From Criblamydia sequanensis CRIB-18 (GTDB taxonomy: Bacteria; Chlamydiota; Chlamydiia; Chlamydiales; Criblamydiaceae), in assembly GCF_000750955.1 (NCBI RefSeq), contig NZ_CCEJ010000003.1, forward strand, positions 558,001 through 622,000: a stretch of DNA of 64,000 nt, in the 5' to 3' direction. A program made the translations under genes and the position numbers. Each line of letters begins with the position of its first letter. Positions within the stretch are counted from its first letter, which is position 1. Under the pieces are notes generated by a model that worked only from the letters and a program-made list of their open reading frames with translations, made no database searches and was not told the origin of the DNA. This document shows positions 36,463-45,365 of this stretch, one piece after another.

Positions 36463-36900
36463 TCAAATAAAATTTCTTCTACGATTATCAAATGATTTCA
36501 TTAATTCTTGGATTTTTTCTGCCTGTTCCTTATTAGCGTATTCAATACTCAAATTCATGAATGAAATATTATGACCTAAAAGGCGATCTTTTTCAGGATG
36601 TTTTAGGGATTCATCAAGAACGGCTAATGCTTCTTCGACTAAACCATTAAACATTAAAAATTGTGCCATAGAAGAAAGAGTGGGTCCGCCTCCCAAACCT
36701 CCACTATATTTATCTGACTTAAGAGTATAAGAGCCATTTTCATCAAACATTTTGCGGCTGAATTCTACCCAAACTCTGCCATTATTTAGCTCTTTTCTAA
36801 CTTCAGGGTCTTTTTTAGCTTGCTCTATTAGATCTAAATATCCTTCATAGAGAGCGTCATCTTTTCTATTTAAATAAGAGCTAAAATCCATATTATTCAT
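36463..36900 (-). CDS. Unrecognised soluble protein
   Basis: A 145-residue protein, acidic at the start, with a Gly-rich loop (SGGLGGGPTLSS) and a C-terminal pair of helices (FNGLVEEALAVLDESL; LSIEYANKEQAEKIQEL) that look like a TPR-type repeat. There is no signal peptide. It is a single-gene unit with a good terminator. I do not recognise the family. Confidence 0.65.
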   Translation of the reverse strand: MNNMDFSSYLNRKDDALYEGYLDLIEQAKKDPEVRKELNNGRVWVEFSRKMFDENGSYTLKSDKYSGGLGGGPTLSSMAQFLMFNGLVEEALAVLDESLKHPEKDRLLGHNISFMNLSIEYANKEQAEKIQELMKSFDNRRRNFI

Positions 36901-37043
36901 AATAATTATCCTTTAATTGATTAATATTAATAATAAAATATTTACTTTATCATTCCTAAGGTTTGTTTTCAATTAAAAAAAATATCATTATGTAATAATT
37001 ATTTGATTTGGTTTACTAAAATTTCATCTACTAGAGGTAAATC

Positions 37044-38042
37044 ATGCTTTCAAAAGTGGTTTTTTCATTAAACTTGGCTTTAATTTTTTTAGGAAAACTT
37101 GACGCCTGCTCAAGGATTTTTTGGGATAATCCTATTAATAAAGTAGCCGCTCGCACGATGGACCTATACTTCGATGAAAAGCCCCTATTTACCCTTTTCC
37201 CTAGAGGGACTCCTAGGACGGGAGAAGCCGGCCAGAATTCCCTTAAATGGACCTCTAAATACGGAACTCTTGTCATCACAGGGTTAGAAGGAAAGCTTGC
37301 CTCGGAAGGCCTCAATGAAAAGGGTCTTTCGGCTCACCTACTTTACTTGCATGATACCGAATATGAGAAAAGAGACGACCGCCCGGGAATTTCCAATGGA
37401 ATTTGGATTCAATATCTTTTGGATAATTTTTCAACAGTTGATGAAGCGGTCCAATCCTTAAATGAGTTTCAAGTTGTCCCAACTGAGATTATTGGAAGAA
37501 AATGGCCTGTCCATGTAAGTCTTGAAGACAAAACAGGCAATTCTGCCATTATTGAATATGTGAAAGGTAAAATTGTAGTCCATGTAGGCCCGCAGTTTAC
37601 AGTCATGACAAATGAACCTCCCTACGAACTCCAACTAAAAAATTTAAATCGCTACCGCTATTTTGGAGGCGATCTTCCGCTTCCTGGCGACATTGATTCG
37701 GTAAGCCGTTTCGTTAGATGTTCAGCCTTTCTAAAAACCTTGACAGAGCCTAAATCGATTGAGGATTCTATCGGGGTTATTTTTAGCGTTATTCGAACTG
37801 TTCAAGTGCCTTATGGAGCTAAAGACACCTCTTCCAATCAAACAGAAGATAGTTGGACGACAAGATGGGTTTCGGCAACAGATGTCACAAACCTCACGTA
37901 TTATTTTAACTCCACTTCTCTTCCAAATATCTTTTGGGTAGATCTTCAGAAACTAAACTTTTCAAAAGGCCAGCCTATTAAATCAATTGATGTGCAAAAT
38001 TCTAAATTTGTCGGAGACATCTCTTCGCAATTTATGAATTAG
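37044..38042 (+). CDS. Choloylglycine hydrolase / penicillin V acylase-family protein (exported)
   Basis: A signal peptide (MLSKVVFSLNLALIFLGKLDA) ends directly before CSRIFWDN, so cleavage would expose Cys22 as the N-terminal nucleophile. This is the mechanism of Ntn hydrolases of this family. AARTMDLYF holds the conserved Arg and Asp, and VMTNEPPYELQ holds the conserved Asn. Length (332) is normal. Family members cleave amide bonds in bile salts, penicillin V or acyl-homoserine lactones; here the substrate is unknown. The ATG has AGAGG at the correct distance. Confidence 0.85.
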   Translation: MLSKVVFSLNLALIFLGKLDACSRIFWDNPINKVAARTMDLYFDEKPLFTLFPRGTPRTGEAGQNSLKWTSKYGTLVITGLEGKLASEGLNEKGLSAHLLYLHDTEYEKRDDRPGISNGIWIQYLLDNFSTVDEAVQSLNEFQVVPTEIIGRKWPVHVSLEDKTGNSAIIEYVKGKIVVHVGPQFTVMTNEPPYELQLKNLNRYRYFGGDLPLPGDIDSVSRFVRCSAFLKTLTEPKSIEDSIGVIFSVIRTVQVPYGAKDTSSNQTEDSWTTRWVSATDVTNLTYYFNSTSLPNIFWVDLQKLNFSKGQPIKSIDVQNSKFVGDISSQFMN

Positions 38043-38367
38043 ACTTCTTTCAAAACTCGCTTTAATTGGAAGAATGGGTTGGTTTTGTGCAAATTTTTTG
38101 ATAAATTTTGAAAGCATAGGATAACCTATGCGTGAAAAATTTAGGAGAAAAGATGCCAAAAACAGTTATTTTAACAATTGAGTGGAGTATCGAAAGAAGT
38201 CTATTATAAAAAATAACCTTTAGACAGCTTCAAAAGCCAATTATTTTTTGCACAAAATTGAAAAAAATAATACAAGTTCATCTTGAAAAGATTTGCTGCT
38301 TGCTCAAATTCATTCGCATCGTTAGAATGGCCGATTACACAAAGTAAAATTTATAACCTTAACTTAG
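38043..38367. other. Intergenic region upstream of the lipoprotein and csrA
   Basis: This 325-base AT-rich stretch contains one compact hairpin (GCATAGG-ATAA-CCTATGC at 38114-38131). It also has an 18-codon frame starting at 38153 with a good ribosome-binding site (AGGAGA), encoding MPKTVILTIEWSIERSLL. This could be a leader peptide or chance. I see no RNA gene or longer frame. Confidence 0.4.
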
Positions 38368-38544
38368 ATGATGAATATGCTAAAATACGCAAAAGCGATA
38401 TTTTTTTTATGCTTGCTCCTTACCCTTTCGGGTTGTTATCGAATGCCGACAGAGGATGATTGCTCTGTTGTACCAACCACTAATAACCCCGACATTACAA
38501 AAGACCAAGGAAACTCACTAATCCCCGGCGGAGGTAATTTTTAA
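38368..38544 (+). CDS. 58-residue lipoprotein, unrecognised
   Basis: The frame ATG ATG AAT ATG reads MMNMLKYAKAIFFLCLLL, then TLSGCYRMPTEDDCS: a type II signal peptide with lipobox LSGC. The remaining 35 residues are polar (PTTNNPDITKDQGNSLIPGG) and end NF. The exact start among the three close ATGs is unclear. It is short but has a complete lipoprotein signal and sits directly before csrA in the same direction. I do not recognise it. Confidence 0.65.
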   Translation: MMNMLKYAKAIFFLCLLLTLSGCYRMPTEDDCSVVPTTNNPDITKDQGNSLIPGGGNF

Positions 38545-38617
38545 GCCCGGATTTTTAATTGAAACTTTTGCCTTATTATGGAAACGACTATATGAAATGG
38601 ATTTAACAAGGTGACTC

Positions 38618-38872
38618 ATGCTAGTTTTAACAAGAAAATCTGAAGAACAAATAATCATTGGTGACGAAGAGGATCCTATCATAATTACTGTGCTTAAAAT
38701 ACAAGGTGGAAAAGTCTCTTTAGGCATCAAAGCTAACAAAAAGAAATATGCCATTTTGAGAAAAGAACTTTGTGTGAAAGATGAGTCTAAAGACAGCGAA
38801 GACTCTCATAAAGAAAATGAAGAGGATCAAAAAGACTGCGAAATTGAATTAAAAGAAAGCGTCACGGTCTAA
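38618..38872 (+). CDS. csrA: Carbon storage regulator CsrA with acidic tail
   Basis: The first 50 residues are a CsrA domain: MLVLTRKSEEQIIIGD, IIITVLKIQGGKVSLGIKA, then YAILRKEL where CsrA usually has VHRxE. It would bind GGA motifs in mRNA leaders and control translation. The C-terminal 30 residues are unusually acidic (KDSEDSHKENEEDQKDCEIE) and absent from model CsrA proteins. It could modify RNA binding or partner choice. The next gene starts one base after the stop. Confidence 0.88.
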   Translation: MLVLTRKSEEQIIIGDEEDPIIITVLKIQGGKVSLGIKANKKKYAILRKELCVKDESKDSEDSHKENEEDQKDCEIELKESVTV

Positions 38873-38873
38873 A

Positions 38874-39350
38874 GTGGAACTAACTCTTGAAAATATAAAA
38901 AAAATTTTAACCGAGTTAGGCTTTAACCCCACTATTCAAAAAGAAACAAAACAGGTTTTTTTAATTTTAACGATCGATATCCACGAATACCCTGTTTTCT
39001 TTAGGATTCTCCCGTCAGGCCCCTTCCTTCAGGTTGTTATTTTCTTTCCCTTTCAGTTTCAACCTCAATATTTTAATGAGATCTCGCGTTTTTTACATGC
39101 TGTGAATCGTTTTATTGATTGGCAAGGGTTCTGTATTGAAGAAAAGCTTCAAACCATTTTTTATCGAATGACTGTCCCGGCTTTTGATAATAAGCTTCCC
39201 GGGGTGCTGACTTTTGAAAAAATTTTGCAGACGATGCATAATATCCCCAAGACAATGAATATGCCGCTATTAGAAGTGGCATCAGGAGCTAAAACCAGCC
39301 AGCAAATGATTGAAATCATGGAAAAAAGCTTCCAATCAAGATCCTCCTAA
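38874..39350 (+). CDS. YbjN-like / secretion-chaperone-fold protein
   Basis: This 158-residue protein starts with GTG one base after csrA, so it is probably translationally coupled. It is a small alpha/beta protein (TKQVFLILTIDIHEYPVFFR; FLHAVNRFIDWQGFCIEE). This resembles the YbjN/type III secretion chaperone fold in size and pattern. No motif is decisive. The coupling to csrA suggests a regulatory or stress role. Confidence 0.5.
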   Translation: MELTLENIKKILTELGFNPTIQKETKQVFLILTIDIHEYPVFFRILPSGPFLQVVIFFPFQFQPQYFNEISRFLHAVNRFIDWQGFCIEEKLQTIFYRMTVPAFDNKLPGVLTFEKILQTMHNIPKTMNMPLLEVASGAKTSQQMIEIMEKSFQSRSS

Positions 39351-39399
39351 AGCTATAATTTGTGGCTTATGAACTTTAATCGATCTTAAGGCATTAAGC

Positions 39400-40110
39400 A
39401 TGAAAATGCGTCCCATTATATACGATACAGAAACAACAGGTGTAAAAGCTGAATTTGATAGGATTATTGAAATCGCAGCTTTTGATCCTCATAGAAATCA
39501 ATCTTTTGTTCGATTTATTAATCCAGGAATACCCATTCCCAAAGAAGCCACGGCAATTCATCATATCACAGATGACATGGTTAAAGAGGCGGCTCCCTTT
39601 TCTATTGTCGCAAAAGAATTTATTGAATTCTGCGGCTCTGATTCAATTCTCGTAGCTCATAATAATGATGGCTTTGATATTCATTTCCTAAGACAAGAAG
39701 CTAAACGCCATGAGATTACCCTGCCTGAGTGGAAATTTGTCGACACCCTAAAATGGGCAAGAAAATATCGGCCTGATTTACCGCGCCATTCTCTTCAATT
39801 TTTGCGTGAAATTTACGATATTCCTGCAAATAATGCTCACAGGGCGTTGGATGATTGCATCGTTTTACATGAAGTTTTTAAGAGAATGACAGATGATCTT
39901 CCTATTGAAACGATTTTTCAACTTATGTCTTCTTCATCTGAATCGGTATCACTAAAACAAGTGACTCACATGCCTTTTGGCAAACATCAAGGAATTCCTC
40001 TTAAGGAAGTCCCTAAAAGCTATCTTAAATGGCTAAAAGAAAGCGGCGCTTTAGACAAAGAAGAAAATGCCTCCCTAAAACTAAGCCTCGAATCTATTAC
40101 GGCAGGTTAA
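39400..40110 (+). CDS. DEDDh 3'-5' exonuclease with C-terminal DUF3820
   Basis: Exo I is YDTETTG, Exo II contains HNNDGFDIHFL, and Exo III is NAHRALDDC with the catalytic His, giving the DEDDh class (DnaQ/ExoX-like). After the nuclease (about residues 1-170) a short domain reads MPFGKHQGIPLKEVPKSYL, the DUF3820 pattern. It would act on single-stranded DNA or RNA ends in repair or replication. Similar two-domain proteins are annotated as DnaQ in chlamydiae. Confidence 0.85.
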   Translation: MKMRPIIYDTETTGVKAEFDRIIEIAAFDPHRNQSFVRFINPGIPIPKEATAIHHITDDMVKEAAPFSIVAKEFIEFCGSDSILVAHNNDGFDIHFLRQEAKRHEITLPEWKFVDTLKWARKYRPDLPRHSLQFLREIYDIPANNAHRALDDCIVLHEVFKRMTDDLPIETIFQLMSSSSESVSLKQVTHMPFGKHQGIPLKEVPKSYLKWLKESGALDKEENASLKLSLESITAG

Positions 40111-40115
40111 TTGCG

Positions 40116-40943
40116 ATGTCAAAAGAAGAAGCTTTTATTTTAGGCTGCGGCTATCTAGGGCTTCTTTTAGCGCATTCGCTAAAAAGCAAAAGCATTTACG
40201 TATCTGCTTCAACAAGAAATAGAGAGAAGGCGCCCGATTTATTAAAGCATGTGGATAAAGTTGTTTTTTGGGATCATGACAAAAAAGCCGGCGATCTTTC
40301 AAAAATAAAAAATCTCTTTTTTACAGCAGCTCCGGACGGACCCTCTTCTTATCAAGAAACTTTTTTGGATAATGCTTCATTTTTAAAAGAAAATTTAGAT
40401 CAAATGCCAAACCTTCGCCACTTGATTTTTACAAGCAGCACTTCTGTCTATGGCGATCAAAAAGGGATTGTATCTGAAGCAACCCTTCCCTCGCCTAAAA
40501 CAGAATCTTCAAAAATTCTACTGCAAACTGAAAAAAAACTTCTTTGTCTCTCTGAAAGCCGCCCGCTCAAAGTCACAATTTTAAGGCTTGGAGAAATTAT
40601 CGGCCCAAATAGGATGATTGGTGACAAATTAAAACGCTATGAAAATAAAAAAATTCCGGGTACGGGTGAAAATATTACGAATCTAATCCACGTCGATGAT
40701 ATCGTTCGAGGGATAAATTATGTTTTGGAAAATAAGCTTGACGGAATTTTTAATCTCACCTCGAGCTATCATGTGACAAGAAAGCAGCTTTATAGCGAAG
40801 CTTGCCGTCAAAAGGGTCTACAAGAGCCCTTGTGGGACCTTAATGAAGAGACAATTCATGGGGGCAAACGTCTTGTAACGTCTGATAAAATTACCTCACT
40901 TGGATTTAGGATTCACAAAAATCAACTTTCCGACTTTCTTTAA
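40116..40943 (+). CDS. NAD-dependent epimerase/dehydratase-like SDR (YeeZ-type)
   Basis: I use ATG 40116, just after the preceding stop; a frame start inside that gene is unlikely. The protein opens with FILGCGYLGLLLA, a Rossmann Gly motif, then HLIFTSSTSVYGDQKG with the SDR Ser and Tyr, and later ILRLGEIIGPNRM and NLIHVDDIVRGI. These are typical for extended or atypical SDRs of the YeeZ group. The YxxxK lysine is not obvious. Substrate is probably a nucleotide-linked metabolite but unknown. Confidence 0.78.
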   Translation: MSKEEAFILGCGYLGLLLAHSLKSKSIYVSASTRNREKAPDLLKHVDKVVFWDHDKKAGDLSKIKNLFFTAAPDGPSSYQETFLDNASFLKENLDQMPNLRHLIFTSSTSVYGDQKGIVSEATLPSPKTESSKILLQTEKKLLCLSESRPLKVTILRLGEIIGPNRMIGDKLKRYENKKIPGTGENITNLIHVDDIVRGINYVLENKLDGIFNLTSSYHVTRKQLYSEACRQKGLQEPLWDLNEETIHGGKRLVTSDKITSLGFRIHKNQLSDFL

Positions 40944-40957
40944 TACACACCGGAAGT

Positions 40958-42157
40958 TTAGATAGAATGTCTTCTATCGCTAGTCGGATCAAAATAAGGA
41001 GGGTCTTTGAAAATTGAAAAAAAATGCTCCAAGTTAAAGAGATCAATATAAGCTATAACTTCTTCGTCCATGGTGCAATCATTAAACTTAATAGTTAGCT
41101 GATCCGATTTTTTAATAATTTCACAAAGTTCTTTGGCGCAAGATAAAGGGATGTCCATATTTCCTAAAACAAGTTTTTCAAAAGGAAATTGCTCAATTCC
41201 ATTAACAAGGAGCCATAATTCTTTAGGCGAAATTCCACTAAATTTTACGACACGCAAATTTGGCATTTCAAAGAGAAGGATAAGCGCAACAGCCCCCCTG
41301 ACGTGAAAAGAAAGATCCGATAAATCCAAAATCTCAAGCCTTGGATGTTCTTTTAGGGCCTCTGCCAAAAGAAAAAGTTCTGCATCCCTTAATTGGGTTT
41401 TAGCAATCGTTATCCTAAGAAGATTGGTATTTTCTTTGAGACTTCTGCAAAGAGCCGCGTTAATAATGTCCTTAGGAATGTAGGGAGCAAATTTAAGGTG
41501 TCTAAATTTAAATAAATTTTTTCCAAGATAGGTGTAAAAAATTTGCTGTTGCCATTCGGGCATTTCGGTATGAATATGGAAAGTTCTAATGTCTTTTTTT
41601 TTAGTTAACAAGTTGCAGAATGAAATAAAGGTTTTTTCTGTAAAGGATCTTGAAAAAGCATCATTAAAATCAAAAACCCCCTCCTGATCAATTAAACTTC
41701 CCAAATTCAAGAAAAGACTATTCCAAATCTCCAAACATTTTCTATGAAAAGAAATGCTTTTAACCCCTTCAATTTCTTTTAAAGCAGGCAAATTAACATA
41801 CCTGAATGGCAGTTCAGCACACTTGATATGTCTTGGTAAAATTTTGATGTAAGAAAAAAATTCCTTTGCAAATTCGATCAAGGCTTCTTGAAAAAAAGAG
41901 TTTGATTTTTTGATGGTTAACTTAGTACTAAAAGTTTTTAAAAAAAGATCTTTGACTTCCCTTATCTCGTCCTTATAAAGTGTATGATCTCTTGCAAGCG
42001 CGTAGAACCTTCTGCAAACTAGCTTAAGTTTAAATTTGTCTTCATCTTTTAAATCCTCTAGAAAGGTGAAGATGCATCGAACCTCTTCATTAGACAATCG
42101 ATCAAAAAGATTCTCCTCCCCGATATAAGTCTTATCGCAAGGGGTTAAATGTTCCAT
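40958..42157 (-). CDS. F-box-like and leucine-rich-repeat protein
   Basis: ATG 42157 is chosen because AAAGGAGG lies six bases upstream. Residues about 18-65 resemble an F-box (LFDRLSNEEVRCIFTFLEDL, then KLVCRRFYALARD). The C-terminal half has RNI-like leucine-rich units (LRITIAKTQLRDAELFLLAE; LEILDLSDLSFHVRGA; LRVVKFSGISPKEL). Such proteins of amoeba symbionts are thought to enter the host and use its SCF ubiquitin ligase. No secretion signal is evident; type III export would be the expected route. Confidence 0.75.
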   Translation of the reverse strand: MEHLTPCDKTYIGEENLFDRLSNEEVRCIFTFLEDLKDEDKFKLKLVCRRFYALARDHTLYKDEIREVKDLFLKTFSTKLTIKKSNSFFQEALIEFAKEFFSYIKILPRHIKCAELPFRYVNLPALKEIEGVKSISFHRKCLEIWNSLFLNLGSLIDQEGVFDFNDAFSRSFTEKTFISFCNLLTKKKDIRTFHIHTEMPEWQQQIFYTYLGKNLFKFRHLKFAPYIPKDIINAALCRSLKENTNLLRITIAKTQLRDAELFLLAEALKEHPRLEILDLSDLSFHVRGAVALILLFEMPNLRVVKFSGISPKELWLLVNGIEQFPFEKLVLGNMDIPLSCAKELCEIIKKSDQLTIKFNDCTMDEEVIAYIDLFNLEHFFSIFKDPPYFDPTSDRRHSI

Positions 42158-42301
42158 CAAAACCTCCTTTCGCTTTTAAACTTACGATACCGCTTGTTTA
42201 TTTTTATTCAATTATTATAAATTCCTTAATTAATCAATTTTAAACTAATTATTTTTGTTGTATTAATAAATGGTAACGATATTATTAATTGTTTAAATTT
42301 A

Positions 42302-42403
42302 GAATGGTGGGAAATAATTGGCTGTCAGCTAGTTGATGTTTCAGCAACCGCTAAACGGACTCTGATTGTTAGACGGAACAATTCAGTTCCAGAATTAGAA
42401 TAA
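42302..42403 (+). pseudogene. Fragment of an F-box-like/LRR paralog
   Basis: The frame EWWEIIGCQLVDVSATAKRT aligns with the opening of the next gene (EIWELIGHKLIDDSSKKKL) and stops after 33 codons. There is no upstream start with a ribosome-binding site. It is a remnant of a further family member lost by deletion. Confidence 0.55.
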
Positions 42404-42418
42404 TTGTAAGGATTTTGA

Positions 42419-43951
42419 ATGATTGAATTTACTTCTGTTCCCCCTCTACCTTCAGAAATTTGGGAGTTGATTGGACATAAACTCATTGATGATTCTTCCA
42501 AAAAAAAATTAAACACCAACCTCAAAAATTTTGTTTCAATTTTTTTCTCAAAGTTTGGTAAAGAATTGGAAGTAAACGAATTAAGAAAAGATTTTATCAC
42601 TAATTTGAACCGCAATCTTTTGACTTATACTCTTGCCTCTAAAAAAGTGACTTTCCTTGACATAAAATTTAATTCGCTTGAAGAAGAAGCTTCTTTTTTG
42701 GCAGAGCATAAAGATTCTCTAGGAACTGTTGAATTCAAGTACCCCCTTTATTCTTTAGAGGAAATTCAAGTCCTTTCAAGTAAAGCGGAGCTTGGAAGAA
42801 TTTCTTTAAAAGGAAAATTGGACCTTGAAGAAAGTGAAGAAAAGTTTTTAGCTCTTCCTCAAATAGAGAGATTTAAAATTTGTAAATGCCTTGCAGGAGA
42901 TGAAGAAGAGCTCTCTCTTTTAAAAATAATAAATGCTTCCCTGCTTTCAATCCGATTAGGTTGGGTTAACTCTTTGTCTCTTACCCAAATCGAGTCTTTT
43001 AAAATCGAGTCGCTTTCCCTTTGCCGGGATGTTTCAACCAAAGATTTAAGTGAAGCGCCAAGAAATTTTCCGAAACTAAAAAAATTGACTTTCAGAAATG
43101 AGATAGATTCTTTTCTTAGCGGTTGTTACAAAACAGCCGACATTAGAAAACTTTCATTCCCGCAAATAACCCCGAGCAAGAATTTTTTTGATCAATTAAA
43201 CCACTTTGAAAAACTTTCCTCTTTAACCCTCAATACAACTCAATTTGAGGAATCCGATTTCTTGAAGCTTCCTGCGCATTTAAAAAAATTAACTCTAGTT
43301 TCAAATAAAAGAAAAGCTGCATCAAAAGAATTTACCCTACAAGCTCATCTTAAATATTTAGATATATCGGGTTTTAAAGTGGAGAGCCTCGCTTTTTTAA
43401 GGCCTACTTTAAAAACACTTGTCATAAGCTTTAAGCATCTCTCATGGACAGCTTTTGAAGAAGCACTCCCAAATCTAAATCTAAAACATTTGACGATCCT
43501 ATACTTTAATAACGGAAGCGAATCGAAGGAAATGAGTTTTTCTCATCTTTTAGACAAATTAAACTCACAAGAAAACTTAAGGAGTCTTAAACTTTTAAGA
43601 TCCTTAAGTATAAATTTAGAAGTATTATCGAGCTTTTTAAAAAATAGATCCATTAGGCATCTTTCCCTTGAAAAATCAACCTTTGTCGAAAATAATTTCG
43701 AAACACAATTCAAAGGTCTATCTTTTCAATCCCTAGATGTCTCAGATACCAATATTTCAATCAAAGAATTAAGCGCCCTTTCTCATTTGAGAGAATTAAA
43801 CATCGGTAGATTAATCCTAGACTATCATCCAACTTTGGGTAGCAGTGGAGTTAGTTTAAATCCTGACAATCTAGCTATTTTGAAAACCATAAACGGACTC
43901 AAAACAGTTTATCAGAACCATACCGAGCTAAGGGTTCATAAAATAGCTTGA
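42419..43951 (+). CDS. LRR protein with F-box-like start (paralog 1)
   Basis: A 510-residue protein with an N-terminal F-box-like segment (PPLPSEIWELIGHKLIDDSS, then KKKL encoded by an A9 tract at 42500-42508). A long set of irregular leucine-rich units follows (LKKLTFRNEIDSFL; LKYLDISGFKVESLAFL; LRSLKLLRSLSINLEVL). The end reads NLAILKTINGLKTVYQNH. AAGGA lies seven bases before the ATG. Genes at 45366 and 46931 are full-length paralogs. It is a candidate host-directed effector. Confidence 0.7.
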   Translation: MIEFTSVPPLPSEIWELIGHKLIDDSSKKKLNTNLKNFVSIFFSKFGKELEVNELRKDFITNLNRNLLTYTLASKKVTFLDIKFNSLEEEASFLAEHKDSLGTVEFKYPLYSLEEIQVLSSKAELGRISLKGKLDLEESEEKFLALPQIERFKICKCLAGDEEELSLLKIINASLLSIRLGWVNSLSLTQIESFKIESLSLCRDVSTKDLSEAPRNFPKLKKLTFRNEIDSFLSGCYKTADIRKLSFPQITPSKNFFDQLNHFEKLSSLTLNTTQFEESDFLKLPAHLKKLTLVSNKRKAASKEFTLQAHLKYLDISGFKVESLAFLRPTLKTLVISFKHLSWTAFEEALPNLNLKHLTILYFNNGSESKEMSFSHLLDKLNSQENLRSLKLLRSLSINLEVLSSFLKNRSIRHLSLEKSTFVENNFETQFKGLSFQSLDVSDTNISIKELSALSHLRELNIGRLILDYHPTLGSSGVSLNPDNLAILKTINGLKTVYQNHTELRVHKIA

Positions 43952-43968
43952 TAAGTAAAAGTCTAAAA

Positions 43969-44322
43969 TTAAAGTCTCTCTGCTTTTTGAATACAATTAA
44001 TCATGCAATCATCAACATGAACCATGCGATAAGAGTCAACCGGACGGGAACCTCCTATCAACAAACTTAGGGTTGCAAAAAAAGCGATTAAACAGAAAGC
44101 GCCTAAAACCATTTTTTTCAAATTTCGATTATTGAAATTGCGAAAGGCATTATTTCCATTTTGGGATAGAGTTTTTAGTATCCCTATAGCTAAGGCCGAT
44201 ACACAAAGGATCACAAGTAAAGTTCCACTTTGGTTAAACTCTCGAGGAGATGAGGGGGAATTCCCCAAAATAACAACTGTATTTTTACATTCTTTTACCA
44301 AACAATCGATAAATCCATTCAT
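43969..44322 (-). CDS. Small membrane protein with C-terminal DDCMxxCIQ motif (member 1)
   Basis: A 117-residue protein with two hydrophobic segments (LLVILCVSALAIGILKTL and MVLGAFCLIAFFATLSLL), a loop containing NAFRNFNNRNLKK, and the end YRMVHVDDCMINCIQKAERL. The DDCM-x-x-CIQ end is shared with two neighbours on this strand (44347 and 44768). The N-terminus also has conserved Cys (CLVKEC). Two helices and no signal peptide recall inclusion-membrane proteins. The family is not known to me. Confidence 0.6.
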   Translation of the reverse strand: MNGFIDCLVKECKNTVVILGNSPSSPREFNQSGTLLVILCVSALAIGILKTLSQNGNNAFRNFNNRNLKKMVLGAFCLIAFFATLSLLIGGSRPVDSYRMVHVDDCMINCIQKAERL

Positions 44323-44346
44323 AAATACCCCATATGAGAACCGGTT

Positions 44347-44712
44347 TTATATCTCTACCAATCTATTTCTATCGGACTGAATGCATTTTACCATACAGTC
44401 ATCTAAATAATACATTTTACGAGACTCTAGAGAATATATTCCTTCAAAGGAACAAACGACAAGCCCCAAAAGAAAAAATAAATTAATGATGTTTGCAACA
44501 TCATGACGGTTTGCATTTCCAATAAATAAATTATTAAACGAATTTCGAGTTCTTTCAAAATCAAAGCGAAGAAAAGCCATTGCGGTCCAAGCTATAGTTG
44601 CAATCATAGCGATTGTTTTGCTCTCTTGTTCGCTAAAGGACAGGAAAAAATTTTTCTGACTTACGTTAGCTGCCGGACAAATGCTTAAACAATAGGTCGA
44701 TAAGGATGTCAT
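44347..44712 (-). CDS. Small membrane protein with C-terminal DDCMxxCIQ motif (member 2)
   Basis: From ATG 44712 (MTSLSTYCLSICPAANVS) it encodes 121 residues with two hydrophobic segments (IAMIATIAWTAMAFL and IINLFFLLGLVVCSF) and the end MYYLDDCMVKCIQSDRN. The start matches the sibling at 44768 (MTSVLEYCAEHC), which supports this ATG over one 105 bases upstream. Function unknown; see the neighbouring members. Confidence 0.6.
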   Translation of the reverse strand: MTSLSTYCLSICPAANVSQKNFFLSFSEQESKTIAMIATIAWTAMAFLRFDFERTRNSFNNLFIGNANRHDVANIINLFFLLGLVVCSFEGIYSLESRKMYYLDDCMVKCIQSDRNRLVEI

Positions 44713-44767
44713 TTTATTATCTCTTAAGCGAATTATCTTAAGTCTTCTTGATTTCTTTAATTTCTTA

Positions 44768-45166
44768 TTAATCAAGTTCCAGTCCACTAGCTTGAATACA
44801 GTTGACCATGCAATCATCTAAGTACGTCAACTTTTTTGAACTAAGAGAGATAAAATTTTGCAGCTTTAATCCGGAATAATGAAATAGCGCCGCAGCAAAT
44901 GCAACCATTGCGATTAAGAAAAAGGTTTTACAAGCTATCCTTCCCGCTTCATAAAAAATCGGGTATCTAACTCTAAGATTGCGAAGGGCATTTTGCTCCG
45001 TTGGAAAATACCTTTGAAGCAGCGGCAATATCGTTATAGCTAGTAAGGCCACTACAATAACTGTTTTATTTAATGGCTCGCTTTCATTTTCATTTTTAGC
45101 AGTAGAGCTGAAAAGCACCAAAGCTTGCTGACAATGCTCTGCACAATATTCCAATACCGATGTCAT
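44768..45166 (-). CDS. Small membrane protein with C-terminal DDCMxxCIQ motif (member 3)
   Basis: A 132-residue protein starting MTSVLEYCAEHC, with hydrophobic segments (VIVVALLAITILPLL and CKTFFLIAMVAFAAALF), a loop NALRNLRVRYP similar to that of member 1, and the end LTYLDDCMVNCIQASGLELD. The conserved Cys at both ends could pair or bind metal or lipid. It is divergent from the LRR gene at 45366. Confidence 0.6.
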   Translation of the reverse strand: MTSVLEYCAEHCQQALVLFSSTAKNENESEPLNKTVIVVALLAITILPLLQRYFPTEQNALRNLRVRYPIFYEAGRIACKTFFLIAMVAFAAALFHYSGLKLQNFISLSSKKLTYLDDCMVNCIQASGLELD

Positions 45167-45365
45167 ATATCACTCATTGTATTTCCGGAAGTTCAAACGG
45201 GATATTTACGAATGTTGTTTGTAAAAGAAATTCTTTCGAAGCTAATATAGATGGCTTTTCAAATAAGATTCAATTACGAAAAAACAACATGGGAAGTAAA
45301 TTTTCCATACATTCTTTCTCTGAAGCTATTGTTTTAGATTTGATTTTTTTCTTTCGGGTAAAAAT

